Shown here piece by piece: positions 47,249-56,560 of a DNA stretch of 64,000 bases. The notes below the pieces were generated by a model. It searched no databases. It was given only the letters and a program-made list of their open reading frames with translations, and had not been told where the DNA came from. The stretch is taken from contig OZ025841.1 of NCBI GenBank assembly GCA_964019425.1, forward strand, positions 248,001 to 312,000. The letters are read 5' to 3'. Every line of letters starts with the position of its first letter. Position 1 is the first letter of the stretch. Both the position numbers and the translations under genes were made by a program. Source of the DNA: Flectonema sp. DT1601. Taxonomy: Eukaryota; Euglenozoa; Diplonemea; Diplonemida; Diplonemidae.

Positions 47249-49331
47249 AAGAGAGGACGTAATCTATATGCTGACTAGGCTTATTTATTTGCGTTGTTAG
47301 CGAAGAAGGGTGCTAAAGAGCTTTGTTAATTGTCTGTTTGAAGGGGGAATAATAAAAAATTAAACACTCAAATCACAACTACACAATATAATACGCTTGT
47401 ACTTGCTATTCTTCAAACACTAACAAGAACAGGACCATCATGTGGGGGAGACTTGGATAAATAAATCAAGGGTTAACACGTAACAAATTAAACATGAATC
47501 ATCATAACTGGATTCCGTCCACACAAAATCGGGATCATTATGTAGGGGTGCGGGGATGGGTAGAGAACCTTCCCATTATTTTTTCTTTTTCTGTCACACG
47601 ATTTGTATAGGGCCCAACAAGTGAGTTTTTTTTTTTTTTTTTTTTTTTTCTTTCCCCTTCTTTTATTATTACTTCAAAAAAAACAGCAAGAAAACAACAA
47701 GCAGCTTCACAACCGAATGTGGTTGCTCAGTAGCGAATTACATGAAGAAAGAAATATGAAATGCAAATAAGCACAGCAAGTGACAACGAACAGTGAAGCA
47801 GTCAAAAGGGAGTCTACACCAATACAAAAAGAAGAGAGCAGATAGAAAGCAGCTAGGAGGAATTGCCGACTTCTTGGAACGACCTTCATGGAGGCTCTGC
47901 AGCTTCCAGGGGGTTTCGTGATTTTGATAGCTTCTTTTTTTTTTTTTTTTTTTTTTTTGTTCTCTTTTTTTTTTAGAAACTCGGATAGAGGTATAACTCT
48001 GCTCGGCTATTGTTGTCCAAGTATGAAAAGATATTCTTGTCGTTTTTTTTTTTTTTCTTACAAATTTAAAGAAATTATTTTAAAAAAAAAAAAAACCCAT
48101 CATTTCATTTCCTGAAATCTCACCGAACAAATCCACACCTCAATATTAGAAAATGTAGAATAATGTAAAAAGCTAGCATAATTAAATTGTTTGTTTTTTT
48201 TTGGCTTTTTTTTGAAATATATATGGTGTCAGTCAGTCTTGAGTATTAACCGTACTTTTCGACTTGCAAAAAAAAAAAAAAAAAAAGAACAAAGAAAAAA
48301 ACGACCATGATACATTACTACTAGACTTCTTTTTTTTTTTTTTTTTCTTTTTTGATAAGTCATCTGTCTTCAGCTATTCATCCATAAACGCTGTGTTTTT
48401 CAAAAAAGAAATTTTCAAACAATTAATTAAACATATAAATAAATAAAGACAGAAACTTGCTAAGAGAGCATTGCTAAGAGGAATATAATAACAGCGTTTA
48501 CCGACCCACAAAAGGGGAAAACGAGACAATTGAAAAACATAAGAAGGGAGATGCGAACGCACATTGTGATTGAATTAAGAGGGCAAGTGGGGGCCTTTTC
48601 TTTTCTTTTTTTTTTTTTTGATTCTTTTTTTTTTTTTTCCTTTCCACAATGAAGAACGAAGAAAATTAGTGCAGTCTTACTACCGATTGCGCAATTTTTT
48701 TTTTTTTTTTTTTATTGACTGACAATGCTACATGAAGAAGCGTATTACGACTTTAACTGATTTTCTTTTTTCTTTTCCATACTATTTTTTTCTTCTTCAT
48801 GAAGAAAAAAGCATACGGCTTTTCTATTTTTTTTTTTTTGTTTTTTAAGGGGGATGTATGTTCGATTTTGTAAGTTTTTTAAGGGGGAGCAGGTGTTTCT
48901 AAAAAAAAAACAACTGAACTTCAGTGTTTTTTTAAAAGTTTTTTTTTTTTAATTTTTTTTATTTACCAGCTTCTACTTTGTTATTGCAAAAAATAGCAAT
49001 ACATAAATCAGAACAGAACTGATTTCGGAGGACGGGAGGGGAGTAAAAAAAGAAAATCACTTCAGCTATAAAATAAACCTTTTTTCCCTCATTTTTCTTT
49101 CACGGTTATTTAAGAAACACGCTATTCACCGAAAAAGAGTGCTCAATGAAAAAGCACGCGAAAATGAAAGCATTGATGATTATGATTCGGACTATGTTAC
49201 ATTTGGCAACCAAACTATCATCGAGGGGAGTAGAATGGGAAAGGGGAAATGGGAAACGAAATGTGTGTTTTTTTTTTTTTTTCTTCTTTTTTTTCCTTCC
49301 CCCTACTCACCCAAAAAGCAACTCCCACCCT
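47249..49331. other. 2.1-kb AT-rich non-coding region
   Basis: Many A/T runs and no convincing gene. Near 48841-48900 a short direct repeat TTTTTTAAGGGGGA occurs twice about 40 bp apart. No terminal inverted repeats or RNA genes are recognised. Confidence 0.6.
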
Positions 49332-49918
49332 CTAAGACTGCGCAAGGTGAGCAATTGGAACACCAGTGTCCGGATCGTAAAGAAGTGGTGGACGGTCAGG
49401 CCCGTTCACCTGAACCTGTTTTTGTAACACATTAAATATAAGGGCATAACCTATTGTATTACGTCTTGGGTATGATAACAAAAGAAACACAAACCTGTCT
49501 TGAGTGCGGGTTGTTCATGTGCAAGGTACTATTGGAACTACTGTTGTTTGAGGAGTTGCTGTTAGTCGACGATCGTCTTTTAACACCTTTGAGACCAGTG
49601 TTGTCATCATTCTTACCACTGTTTTGTGATTTTTGTGAAAGCTGCTGAGTTTGCTGAGGAAGCGGTTGCTTCTGCGGGAGTTGCTGTGGTTGAATTTGTT
49701 GTTGCTGAACAAATTGCTGTTGGGCTGCCGGTATTGCAGGTGCAGAAATGGGTGACACCGATGGTGCAGCAGCAGGGCTTTGTCCCCACTGTTGCTGCGG
49801 CTGCTGAGGTTGCTGAACTACGTTTTGGTATCCGAAGGTAGTGTGACCATGAGGAAGTTGTTGCTGCTGCGGTTGCTGAACTGCTTGCTGAGCGTAAGCC
49901 ATGTTTGGATACGCTGGC

Positions 49919-49950
<32 letters not shown>

Positions 49951-50154
49951 TTGTTGTTGCTGCGGCTGTTGTTGTTGCCTTTGGTGGTGTTGTTGTGGCT
50001 GTTGCTGTTGTGGCTGCCGTTGTAAATTCTGCTGAGGCTGGTACGTTGGCTGTATAACTGACGGAGCTACTGGAACTATGTCTACTGGTGGAGTTCCCAC
50101 CTGCATAACATCAGGCGCCGCACCATAAGGTTGGTGGACATATCCTCCGCTCAT
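49332..50154 (-). CDS. Polyglutamine/proline protein of unknown role
   Basis: Two exons, 49495-50154 (220 codons) and 49332-49415 (28 codons), join in phase 0 across a 79-nt intron (GTTTGT...AAACAG), giving 247 aa. The ATG at 50154 opens MSGGYVHQPYGAAP. Most of the protein is Gln-rich, with one tract of about 15 consecutive Gln, interrupted by Pro and His. A Ser/Asn-rich stretch follows (STNSNSSNNSSSNS). The short last exon (PDRPPLLYDPDTGVPIAHLA) is the only non-repetitive part. Such proteins often have a prion-like or RNA-granule character, but nothing in the sequence proves a role. It lies directly upstream of eIF4G in the transcriptional order and shares its low-complexity style. Confidence 0.75.
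49855..50040 (-). repeat. CAG/CAA trinucleotide-rich tract
   Basis: Plus-strand CTG/TTG repeats encode the polyglutamine tract. CAG and CAA codons are mixed, which makes expansion less likely than a pure CAG run would. Confidence 0.85.
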
Positions 50155-50298
50155 ATTTGAGAATAATGCGACAAGCTGTTAGAAAGTAAGAAACTTAATT
50201 TACTCAGAAGAGAGCACAAAGAAACCTTCGGTACCATCTCAAGCGCAGATGGCTGACTATAAATTATTGATTGCTTCCACAACAATCTTAATGTTCAA

Positions 50299-50940
50299 CT
50301 AGAAATTCTCAAATCCACAAATCTGCCCACACGGATCGCAATACCAGAACTCCTCCACACCAGTCAGTGGATTCTTTTGAAGCGGAACAACAACCCTATC
50401 ACTAGGAACGCATTTCACCGCTGCATTCAACGATTGTAACCGTTGGTATCGAATACGGTGAGAAAGAGGTTCTTTTTTACTTCCCCTCGCGACATACGAC
50501 TCAAGCTGAGGATAATTCTTAATAAAAGTATCCCTTTCTACAATCAGCATAACGTGTTTCTCTTTTGCCAACGTAACCGCCTGAAGTGCTGTAGGTACCT
50601 TTTGACTCTTCTTATCAATATTGTAGCCAAAGGACGACACATAGAAATCACACATAAGAGAAACTGCTTCACTGGAAGAAACGACAACGATTTCAATGGT
50701 ATCACAGATAGACATTGCTTGTTTAGGGAAGAAGCTTAGAATTGATGTGACCAAAGCTTCCAAACAAGCAATTATAATAAGGGAAATTAACAATAATCCC
50801 GACAACTCCAATGCCGTTTCAGCGTAAAGTGTGTTGTTTAATGTTGGTTCGATTACCTCGGCGATAAATTGCGTTGTTGAATTCAGGGATACAATCTTTG
50901 TTAGTATCTCTTCGCCGCGTACAAGTAGTTGGTTTTCCAT
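50299..50940 (-). CDS. Small membrane protein of unknown function
   Basis: A 213-aa single-exon gene with ATG at 50940 (MENQLLVRGEEIL). One strong hydrophobic segment (LLLISLIIIACLEALV, residues about 48-63) follows an N-terminal helix. The middle (YNIDKKSQKVPTALQAVTLA) is soluble-looking. The C-terminus has a Cys cluster (WYCDPCGQICGFENF) that could bind metal or form disulfides. I do not recognise the family. Confidence 0.6.
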   Translation of the reverse strand: MENQLLVRGEEILTKIVSLNSTTQFIAEVIEPTLNNTLYAETALELSGLLLISLIIIACLEALVTSILSFFPKQAMSICDTIEIVVVSSSEAVSLMCDFYVSSFGYNIDKKSQKVPTALQAVTLAKEKHVMLIVERDTFIKNYPQLESYVARGSKKEPLSHRIRYQRLQSLNAAVKCVPSDRVVVPLQKNPLTGVEEFWYCDPCGQICGFENF

Positions 50941-51270
50941 TTGTTTGTTATAGGGCTGGGAAGTGGAATGAAAAATGTACCTCTAACCTATGAGGTATGG
51001 TCATGGATGGTCCTTAGCACACATTGTAAGTACTGTACCTGCCCTCAAAAAAAATTTTTTTTTAAAAACTGCGACAAAAAAAAAACTAATTCAGTTCTTT
51101 GCGATGTCGACGTAGCGTACGTTAAATTCTCCTTTTTTTTTTTTTTTTTTTTTTCTTCTTGTAGAGGTATTTTTCTTCTGGGAGGTTTCCCAGTCGACGG
51201 CTTAGGACGGGAAAGTCCACATAGCACAAAATAACCCCCTCCCCTGGCTGCCATAACAAATCTTTTTTTA
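50941..51270. other. Spacer upstream of the small membrane protein gene
   Basis: A 330-bp AT-rich stretch up to the transposon target duplication. It contains a 20-nt T run at about 51133-51154. No gene is seen. Its right part would be the original promoter side of the 50940 gene. Confidence 0.55.
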
Positions 51271-51279
51271 AAAAAATAA
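51271..51279 (+). repeat. 9-bp target-site duplication, left copy
   Basis: AAAAAATAA immediately abuts the left terminal inverted repeat and is identical to 53668-53676. Nine bp is the usual Mutator-superfamily duplication length. Confidence 0.85.
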
Positions 51280-51335
51280 GGGAAAACCTCTAATCCAGAC
51301 ACAAAAGTTTCCGAAACCGCCAACTCTATACAAAA
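51280..51335 (+). repeat. MULE left terminal inverted repeat
   Basis: Begins GGGAAAACCTCTAATCC and contains ACAAAAGTTTCCGAAACCGC. It pairs with the right end with four mismatches over 56 bp. Confidence 0.92.
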
Positions 51336-51364
51336 AAAGTGCCTTGTAACCTGTGGATAAAAAA

Positions 51365-51389
51365 TCCGCCACCCGGAATCGAACTTGAC
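51365..51389 (-). other. tRNA 3'-half-like sequence in the MULE left subterminal region
   Basis: On the minus strand this reads CAAGTTCGATTCCGGGTGGC then GGA and six T. This looks like a T-loop (B-box AGTTCGATTCC), a 3' acceptor strand and a pol III terminator. No A box or 5' half is present upstream. It is therefore a fragment, not a functional tRNA. Confidence 0.4.
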
Positions 51390-51479
51390 AAAAATTTAAC
51401 CGACAGTTTTTTTTTTTTTTTCCCCCTGAAAAATTACCAAATTTTTTAAATTCTTGTCAGATTTTTCTAAAAACAAACA

Positions 51480-53402
51480 ATGCCTGCTTCTGACATGCCT
51501 GCTGTAGGGGACAAGTTTGCGACGCGTGACGAGTTGACGTCCTGTGTGTTTGAGTACTCACAAGCACACGGGCATGCATTCAGGGTAAAGCGGAAAGACC
51601 GCAACTATTTAAATTTCGACTGTCCGGAGGCCGAATGCGAGTGGGAGGTGAAGACGAAGTGGGTGGAAGGTGAATGCCAAGTGTTCGGCACCGCTGAACA
51701 TTCGTGTTCTCCAGGCGAAAGGAGAGGTTGCGACGGCATGGCAGAATGGGTGAGCCGTGTTTTGGAAGAGAAAGTGGCAGCCCAGTTCGATTATGGGCCT
51801 AAACAAGCTGCAACTGATCTGCGTACGTTTAGGGACTATGCAGTCCCTAAGCGAACAATAGAGAGAGGACTGGAGATGGCGAAGGCTCGGGTGCACGGAT
51901 TGCTTGGGGAGCAGTACGGAATGCTTGCCCCGTACCTCACCGATTTGCAGAATCGGAATGAAAGCGTGTACTGGGATGTACAAAAGAGGGAGGATGGGGC
52001 GTTTCAGAGGTTGTTCTGGACGTTCCTGCAACCTGCTTCCCTTGACCGCCTGCTGCCGATTTTGTGCAGTGATGCTTGCAGCCTCACCGGACCCTACGGT
52101 GGGTGCTTGTACATCACAGTGGGTGTAGATGCCGAAAGGCATGTTGTTCCGCTGGCATACTCTGTTGGCAATGCGGAAGACAAGGACGGTTGGTGCTACC
52201 ATAACACCCACCTCCGTGTACACTACGGAGAGCACCTTACACGGTGTGTAGTGTTCTCAGACCGACAGAAGGGGTTGGAGGCAGACACTACCTTGACCGA
52301 AGTCGTGTTACACCAGGCGTTGTGCGTCAAGCACCTCGTTAACAATGTGGTGACACAGACGAAGATCCCACAACGGAATGCATCCACCGTTGTGTGGAAA
52401 TTAGCCAAAACGGAGTACAGAGAAGAAGCAGAACAGTACCTGCGGGAGATCAAGCAAACTTATGGGCCTGACACCCACAAGTATCTTCTGGAAACCGGAC
52501 TGCAACGTTGGTCAGACGCCTACTGGCCCGAAAACGTACCCCGCTGGGGAACATACACCTCCAACACGGCTGAGAGTGTAAACGCGATCTTTCGCGAAAC
52601 GCGACAAGGTAGTCTCTTGTCGGTCTTGAAGACGACGCGGTGCTGGACTGCCGACACCTTTGCAAAGCGAAGGTGTCTACATGAGGAGGTCGAGGGAGTA
52701 AAACCAGTTCCGGCAGTTGAAAAAATTGTGCGGAAGAACTCCACCGAGGCGTCCTCGTCAGCAATCACCCTGTTGTCGGAGAATGTCTGGGAGGTGCGAA
52801 GGACCCGATCGAGCGTAGTGCGATTGCAGGAGGGGCTTGTCGTTTGTGAGTGCCCTCAGTATCGAAGATTCAATCTTCCATGCACTCACGCTATCAAGGT
52901 GCTGATACATCAGGGGCACAATATACTAACACATTCCACTGCCTTGCCATCCTTTGCCATGATGGATAACTTTCGCCAATTTTACTCAGCTACCGTGTTC
53001 CCTGGTGAACTGCAACACTATGTATCGGACGGCACAAAACCTCCTGTTGTGAAAAAAGGTGTTGGGAGGAGGAGGAAGGTGAGGATAAGGAGCAACGGTG
53101 AAGCTCGAGCACTCAAGTGTTCAAACTGCGGTCTCGCATCACACAACCGCAGGACTTGCCCGATACCTCCAAAGCCGTCGTCCAAGCCTGCTGCGAAGAC
53201 TGCCACTAAGCCTGCCGCAAAGAAGACTGCCACTAAGCCTGCCGCAAAGAAGACTGCCGCTAAGCCTGCTGCAAAGAAGACTGCCAATAAGCCTGCCGCG
53301 AAGAAGATAAAACGCAAACGTCGTCGTGACTCTTCTGAATCAAGTTTTTCTGAATCAAGTTTTTCCGAATCAAGTTTTTCAACAAGTTCTTCGTCAAGTT
53401 AA
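51480..53402 (+). CDS. MULE transposase
   Basis: A DDE-type transposase of the Mutator superfamily, 640 aa, one uninterrupted frame. The N-terminal domain (FRVKRKDRNYLNFDCPEAEC, then EHSC) is the MuDR-type zinc/DNA-binding region. The catalytic MULE domain has the first Asp at D198 (LCSDACSLTGPYGG) and the second at D261 (VFSDRQKGL), with the conserved YTSNTAESVNAIFR block downstream near the expected Glu region. A SWIM zinc finger (CECPQYRRFNLPCTH, CxCx9CxH) and a CCHC knuckle (CSNCGLASHNRRTC) follow. The C-terminus is unusual: four 9-aa KPAAKKTAT repeats like a histone H1 tail, then a basic KIKRKRRRD stretch and a SESSF/Ser tail. Codon use is GC-richer than that of the host genes. Confidence 0.95.
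   Translation: MPASDMPAVGDKFATRDELTSCVFEYSQAHGHAFRVKRKDRNYLNFDCPEAECEWEVKTKWVEGECQVFGTAEHSCSPGERRGCDGMAEWVSRVLEEKVAAQFDYGPKQAATDLRTFRDYAVPKRTIERGLEMAKARVHGLLGEQYGMLAPYLTDLQNRNESVYWDVQKREDGAFQRLFWTFLQPASLDRLLPILCSDACSLTGPYGGCLYITVGVDAERHVVPLAYSVGNAEDKDGWCYHNTHLRVHYGEHLTRCVVFSDRQKGLEADTTLTEVVLHQALCVKHLVNNVVTQTKIPQRNASTVVWKLAKTEYREEAEQYLREIKQTYGPDTHKYLLETGLQRWSDAYWPENVPRWGTYTSNTAESVNAIFRETRQGSLLSVLKTTRCWTADTFAKRRCLHEEVEGVKPVPAVEKIVRKNSTEASSSAITLLSENVWEVRRTRSSVVRLQEGLVVCECPQYRRFNLPCTHAIKVLIHQGHNILTHSTALPSFAMMDNFRQFYSATVFPGELQHYVSDGTKPPVVKKGVGRRRKVRIRSNGEARALKCSNCGLASHNRRTCPIPPKPSSKPAAKTATKPAAKKTATKPAAKKTAAKPAAKKTANKPAAKKIKRKRRRDSSESSFSESSFSESSFSTSSSSS
53170..53400 (+). repeat. Tandem repeats in the transposase C-terminus
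   Basis: Four near-identical 27-bp units (AAGCCTGCCGCAAAGAAGAC core) encode KPAAKKTAT. They are followed by three 15-bp units (TCTGAATCAAGTTTT) encoding SESSF. Near-identity of the units points to recent expansion. Confidence 0.88.
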
Positions 53403-53484
53403 TCAAGTACGGTTAATTAGTTGCAGCATTTATTTTCAGGCAACCTTATAACATTTTTCTCTCAGGAACAAAAAAGTAAAAATT

Positions 53485-53557
53485 AACCACAGCCGGGTTC
53501 GAACCGGGAAGTTGTACTTGAGCAATCCGCGGTTGAACCACTGGACTACCGTGTCAG
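53485..53557 (-). other. tRNA-like sequence with A and B boxes in the MULE right subterminal region
   Basis: The minus strand holds a perfect-looking A box (TAGTCCAGTGGT, 53537-53548) and B box (GGTTCGAACCC, 53495-53505) and ends before a T run. The T stem pairs at four of five positions. The acceptor strands do not pair and no anticodon arm forms, so I treat it as a captured or tRNA-derived remnant rather than a working tRNA. Confidence 0.45.
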
Positions 53558-53611
53558 TAAAAATAAACTCTTTTTTCCTCCAGTATGTGCTACTCCTCTA
53601 GCACAAAAATA

Positions 53612-53667
53612 TTTTGTATAAAGTTGGCGGTTTCGGAAACTTTTGTGTTCGGATTAGGGGTTTTCCC
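53612..53667 (+). repeat. MULE right terminal inverted repeat
   Basis: Ends GGATTAGGGGTTTTCCC and contains GCGGTTTCGGAAACTTTTGT. It is the reverse complement of the left end with four mismatches over 56 bp. Confidence 0.92.
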
Positions 53668-53676
53668 AAAAAATAA
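53668..53676 (+). repeat. 9-bp target-site duplication, right copy
   Basis: AAAAAATAA directly after the right inverted repeat, identical to the left copy. Confidence 0.85.
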
Positions 53677-54583
53677 TAAAAAGTTCTGAGAGAAAAAAAA
53701 GGAAAAAAAAAAAAAAAAAAAAAAAAAACAGGGGAAAAACAAATAAATAAATAGCTGTAGTTTGGTATAGTGGCTAAGACTACGGAGCTATATAAAGTCG
53801 TGCCACGTTACGAGAAGCCAGTAGCTTCTTCTGCTATTTTTGTTTCTTTCCGAAGTTTCGAATACCGTCACAACGACCAATGCTTACGAACCACTTTGCG
53901 CAAGAATAAGAAATAAATAACAAATAAATTGGACTAAGAATAAAGAACCAACGCACAGCAGGCATCGCTTCACATACAAAAATACTACAAAAAGCCAGTT
54001 GCAGTTGGCTAGAATAGCTTTTTCGGTAGGCGAGCGACGACCTTGTGTAGTGACAAAATAATGGCTAGAAATCAAAAAAAAAAAGAAAAAAAAAAAAGAA
54101 GAAAAAAAATATTATATTTATCTCAAGAAAAGCTACAAACATAGTAATATAACGTCCCTGTGACACAAAAGGAGAACCAGAGTTGGCATCCCAGGTATCA
54201 GAAGGAAAATGATTTCACAATTTCATTTAATTACGCGTATATGATTGCTTATGTACAGTTGCCCCGAGTAGCACGAGGGGGCGTAACTCACACCAACAGA
54301 ACTCTTGCACACCTGAATCTATATAGCTTACCACTCAGAATTTCTCACAGCGGCTATTTTCTGGTACTACATACAGAAGTTTTTCTGCACAGTTGAATTC
54401 CTAGAAGCTAACCGGGGGTGTCACTTCTTCGATTTAATATTCCTTGAAGAAAACTAGTTAAATGCATACAAAGAACACAACACGACATTTCAATGTAAAA
54501 AAAAAAAAAAAAAAGAGCTTTCCGATAACAAAAACACACACAGGAAAATCACGTTGACGCGAAGGTTTAGAAATTAATTTTTG

Positions 54584-54618
<35 letters not shown>

Positions 54619-54961
54619 GTAGTTTTTTAAGGCATGAAAAAAAAAATTTCCTTTTCACCTATGTGATATCATCGTTCATGTCACCAAGTTATTAATAACG
54701 CTAAAGGTATATTGTAAATGAATTGCTCGTATCAGCCTGCGGCCAAAAGTCGTCGTGACTGCGATTCAGCACAAAGACACTTCTCACTGAATTCTGCTTC
54801 AAGTTGAGAGTTGGGATAGAAAGGACCTGCAGCACGACATAAGAACAAAAATAAAAAAGAACGACTTGAGAGGATTAGGTGATTGAAACGCAACAGCGGA
54901 ACAAATAAAGTATTTTCACAAATAAATATCAAAACGAACGACTACTAAGGCACTTACTTAG
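53677..54961. other. Intergenic, 1.3 kb
   Basis: AT-rich with A runs near 53700-53729 and 54584-54616. Near 53753-53830 there is a weak tRNA-like stretch (GGTATAGTGGCTAAGACTA). Near 54732-54840 a minus-strand frame behind a TGCTGCAG acceptor looks like coding sequence (PFYPNSQLEAEFSEKCLCAE), but it does not join the neighbouring gene in frame. No confirmed gene. Confidence 0.55.
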
Positions 54962-55588
54962 TCACGGATCAGAAAATGTTGAGTCAGTGGACGCAGAGTC
55001 ATCAGCATCATCCGTTGGACAGTTTCTAAAAGAGAACGGACAATGAGTACACTTCTTACCACAACAGTCAGGAAGCTTTTCAAGAAATGACTGCGTGTAG
55101 GTAGCTACAGAGGTTACAGGGTTTAAATATGTATCCCTCTGCAGTTCGATAGCCTTACGATGCAGCTTTCCCCGAATCGCATATTTTGGAATCATGCTTA
55201 TTTCGGTTTCTGAAAAAGCTTCCGCAACGGTAAGCGGATCACCCCCTGGACAAAGCAATGTAGACGAACACTCAAATTGAGTAGCTGGTGTTGCAGGTGT
55301 CGAAGGTGAAATCTTCGCAACATTTTCATAATTATAAGGACAGTGTCTGCACTTTTCTCCACAACATGGTCTCTGTTCTAAAAACAACCTGCTTGGAATA
55401 ACCTCTTTTGATATTGGATCAATGTACCCCTCTAACTTCTCACTGCATGCAACTCTATGAAGCTTTCCTCGTTGTGCATATGGAGGTAATTTACTTTCCG
55501 CTTCTTGTAACCAGCTGTTGTCGACTAGCTTTCCTATTGGTTTTGGTAGTTTTCTTGTTGCCAAGTCTTCAAGGTCCGGTATTTCCAT
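54962..55588 (-). CDS. Tandem DUF5522/C1orf53-type Cys protein
   Basis: A 208-aa protein starting at ATG 55588 (MEIPDLEDLATRKLPK). The upstream in-frame Phe/Lys stretch is rejected. It holds two copies of one domain. The first runs LHRVACSEKLEGYIDPISK...EQRPCCGEKCRHCPYNYENV. The second runs LHRKAIELQRDTYLNPVTS...LPDCCGKKCTHCPFSFRNC. The CCGxxCxHCP(Y/F) signature and preceding YxDP match my memory of DUF5522 and animal C1orf53, normally a single copy in a small mitochondrial or uncharacterised protein. Each copy also has an A(Q/I)RGKLHR lead-in. The Cys/His sets suggest metal binding. The C-terminus is acidic and Ser-rich. The function of the family is unknown to me. Confidence 0.82.
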   Translation of the reverse strand: MEIPDLEDLATRKLPKPIGKLVDNSWLQEAESKLPPYAQRGKLHRVACSEKLEGYIDPISKEVIPSRLFLEQRPCCGEKCRHCPYNYENVAKISPSTPATPATQFECSSTLLCPGGDPLTVAEAFSETEISMIPKYAIRGKLHRKAIELQRDTYLNPVTSVATYTQSFLEKLPDCCGKKCTHCPFSFRNCPTDDADDSASTDSTFSDP

Positions 55589-56525
55589 TTCAAACAATTT
55601 CTGTTTTTTTTTAGAAAAAAAAAAAGATATTATGTTAAAGACACACACACTTACAAACTGGTTTTTTATCAAACATGTGAAAACTGTTTCTTCAAGAAAA
55701 AATTATGGTTAATTAATGTTAATTAAAAAAAAAGTTACATATTTTTCAACACACAAGCAAAATTTCATCACAGGGGTTTATTTTGGTGGATTCATGTTTC
55801 ATTTTCTTTTGTAATTCATTCGCCACTTTTCTCTTTTTTTTTTTTTTTTTTTCTATTTTTCTTTTTTTTTCCTGTTTTTCGTATGTCTTTCTGAATTCTT
55901 GACAGAAGTACAGGGGGGAGTGATGGTGTTATGGGTAGCTCCTCGTGCAGCCGTACTGAATCTGGGGGGATGCGGTGGGAGACGGCAAAGAACACTGGAC
56001 GTCGCACAGGCTGACTTAGTGATCCATTTTATTCTGATTTTTTTTTTTTTTTTTTTTTTTTCCATTATTCAAATTATTTCTTGGTTGCCTCTCTAATTCG
56101 TTCCTAAAAAGCAGTACAGGAAAATCAATAAAAGGAGGACTTTTTTTTTTTTTAAACAGTGGCTTGCTTACCTGCGGGGTATGAAACCACGATTATAAGT
56201 GGCGGACTGAAATAGTCACTTCACGTTAGTCATTGTGAGACTTTTTTTTACCTAATATCGGTTTCTTCCAACGCTATCATGCATACAAGCACACAGCCAG
56301 ACTTGGCAACTTTATGAGGGGATGAGTTGTACTAACAAATTGCACGCATAAGTATATAAAAGAAATGCCAAGATAAACGTCTGGCAGGTGTTTGTAGCGT
56401 TGTCATTGGGGGGCTGATTTCCATAAAGAAAAAGCAAAATTTTTTTTTAATTATGTAATAATTTATTATCCGGCCGGTACAAACTCAGCCGCAGTCAACT
56501 GCTAACAGTTTTTTTTTGACTGCTC

Positions 56526-56560
<35 letters not shown>

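Larger units (their letters stand above)
51280..53667 (+). mobile_element. Complete Mutator-like DNA transposon (MULE), 2,388 bp
   Basis: The ends are inverted repeats of about 56 bp (51280-51335 and 53612-53667) with 52 of 56 positions matching, flanked by a perfect 9-bp duplication (AAAAAATAA). Inside is one open transposase gene. It lies between two host genes in non-coding DNA, so it interrupts none of them. It is richer in GC than its surroundings and is the only convincing gene on the plus strand. The intact frame and perfect duplication indicate a recent insertion that may still be mobile. Confidence 0.93.

Noticed and set aside
53485-53557. A functional tRNA gene on the minus strand
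   Set aside because: A and B boxes are good, but the acceptor strands do not pair and no anticodon stem-loop can be drawn.
53753-53880. A plus-strand tRNA, possibly with an intron (GGTATAGTGGCTAAGACTA ... GTTTCGAATACC)
   Set aside because: Only a D-arm-like and a T-loop-like piece are present. The acceptor ends are not complementary and the spacing would need a long unexplained intron.
54732-54840. A terminal exon of the DUF5522 gene behind a TGCTGCAG acceptor (PFYPNSQLEAEFSEKC)
   Set aside because: The only GT donor before the stop of the upstream exon (GTGACT) is in a phase that gives a different, quickly terminated frame. The good GTAAGTG donor lies after the stop.
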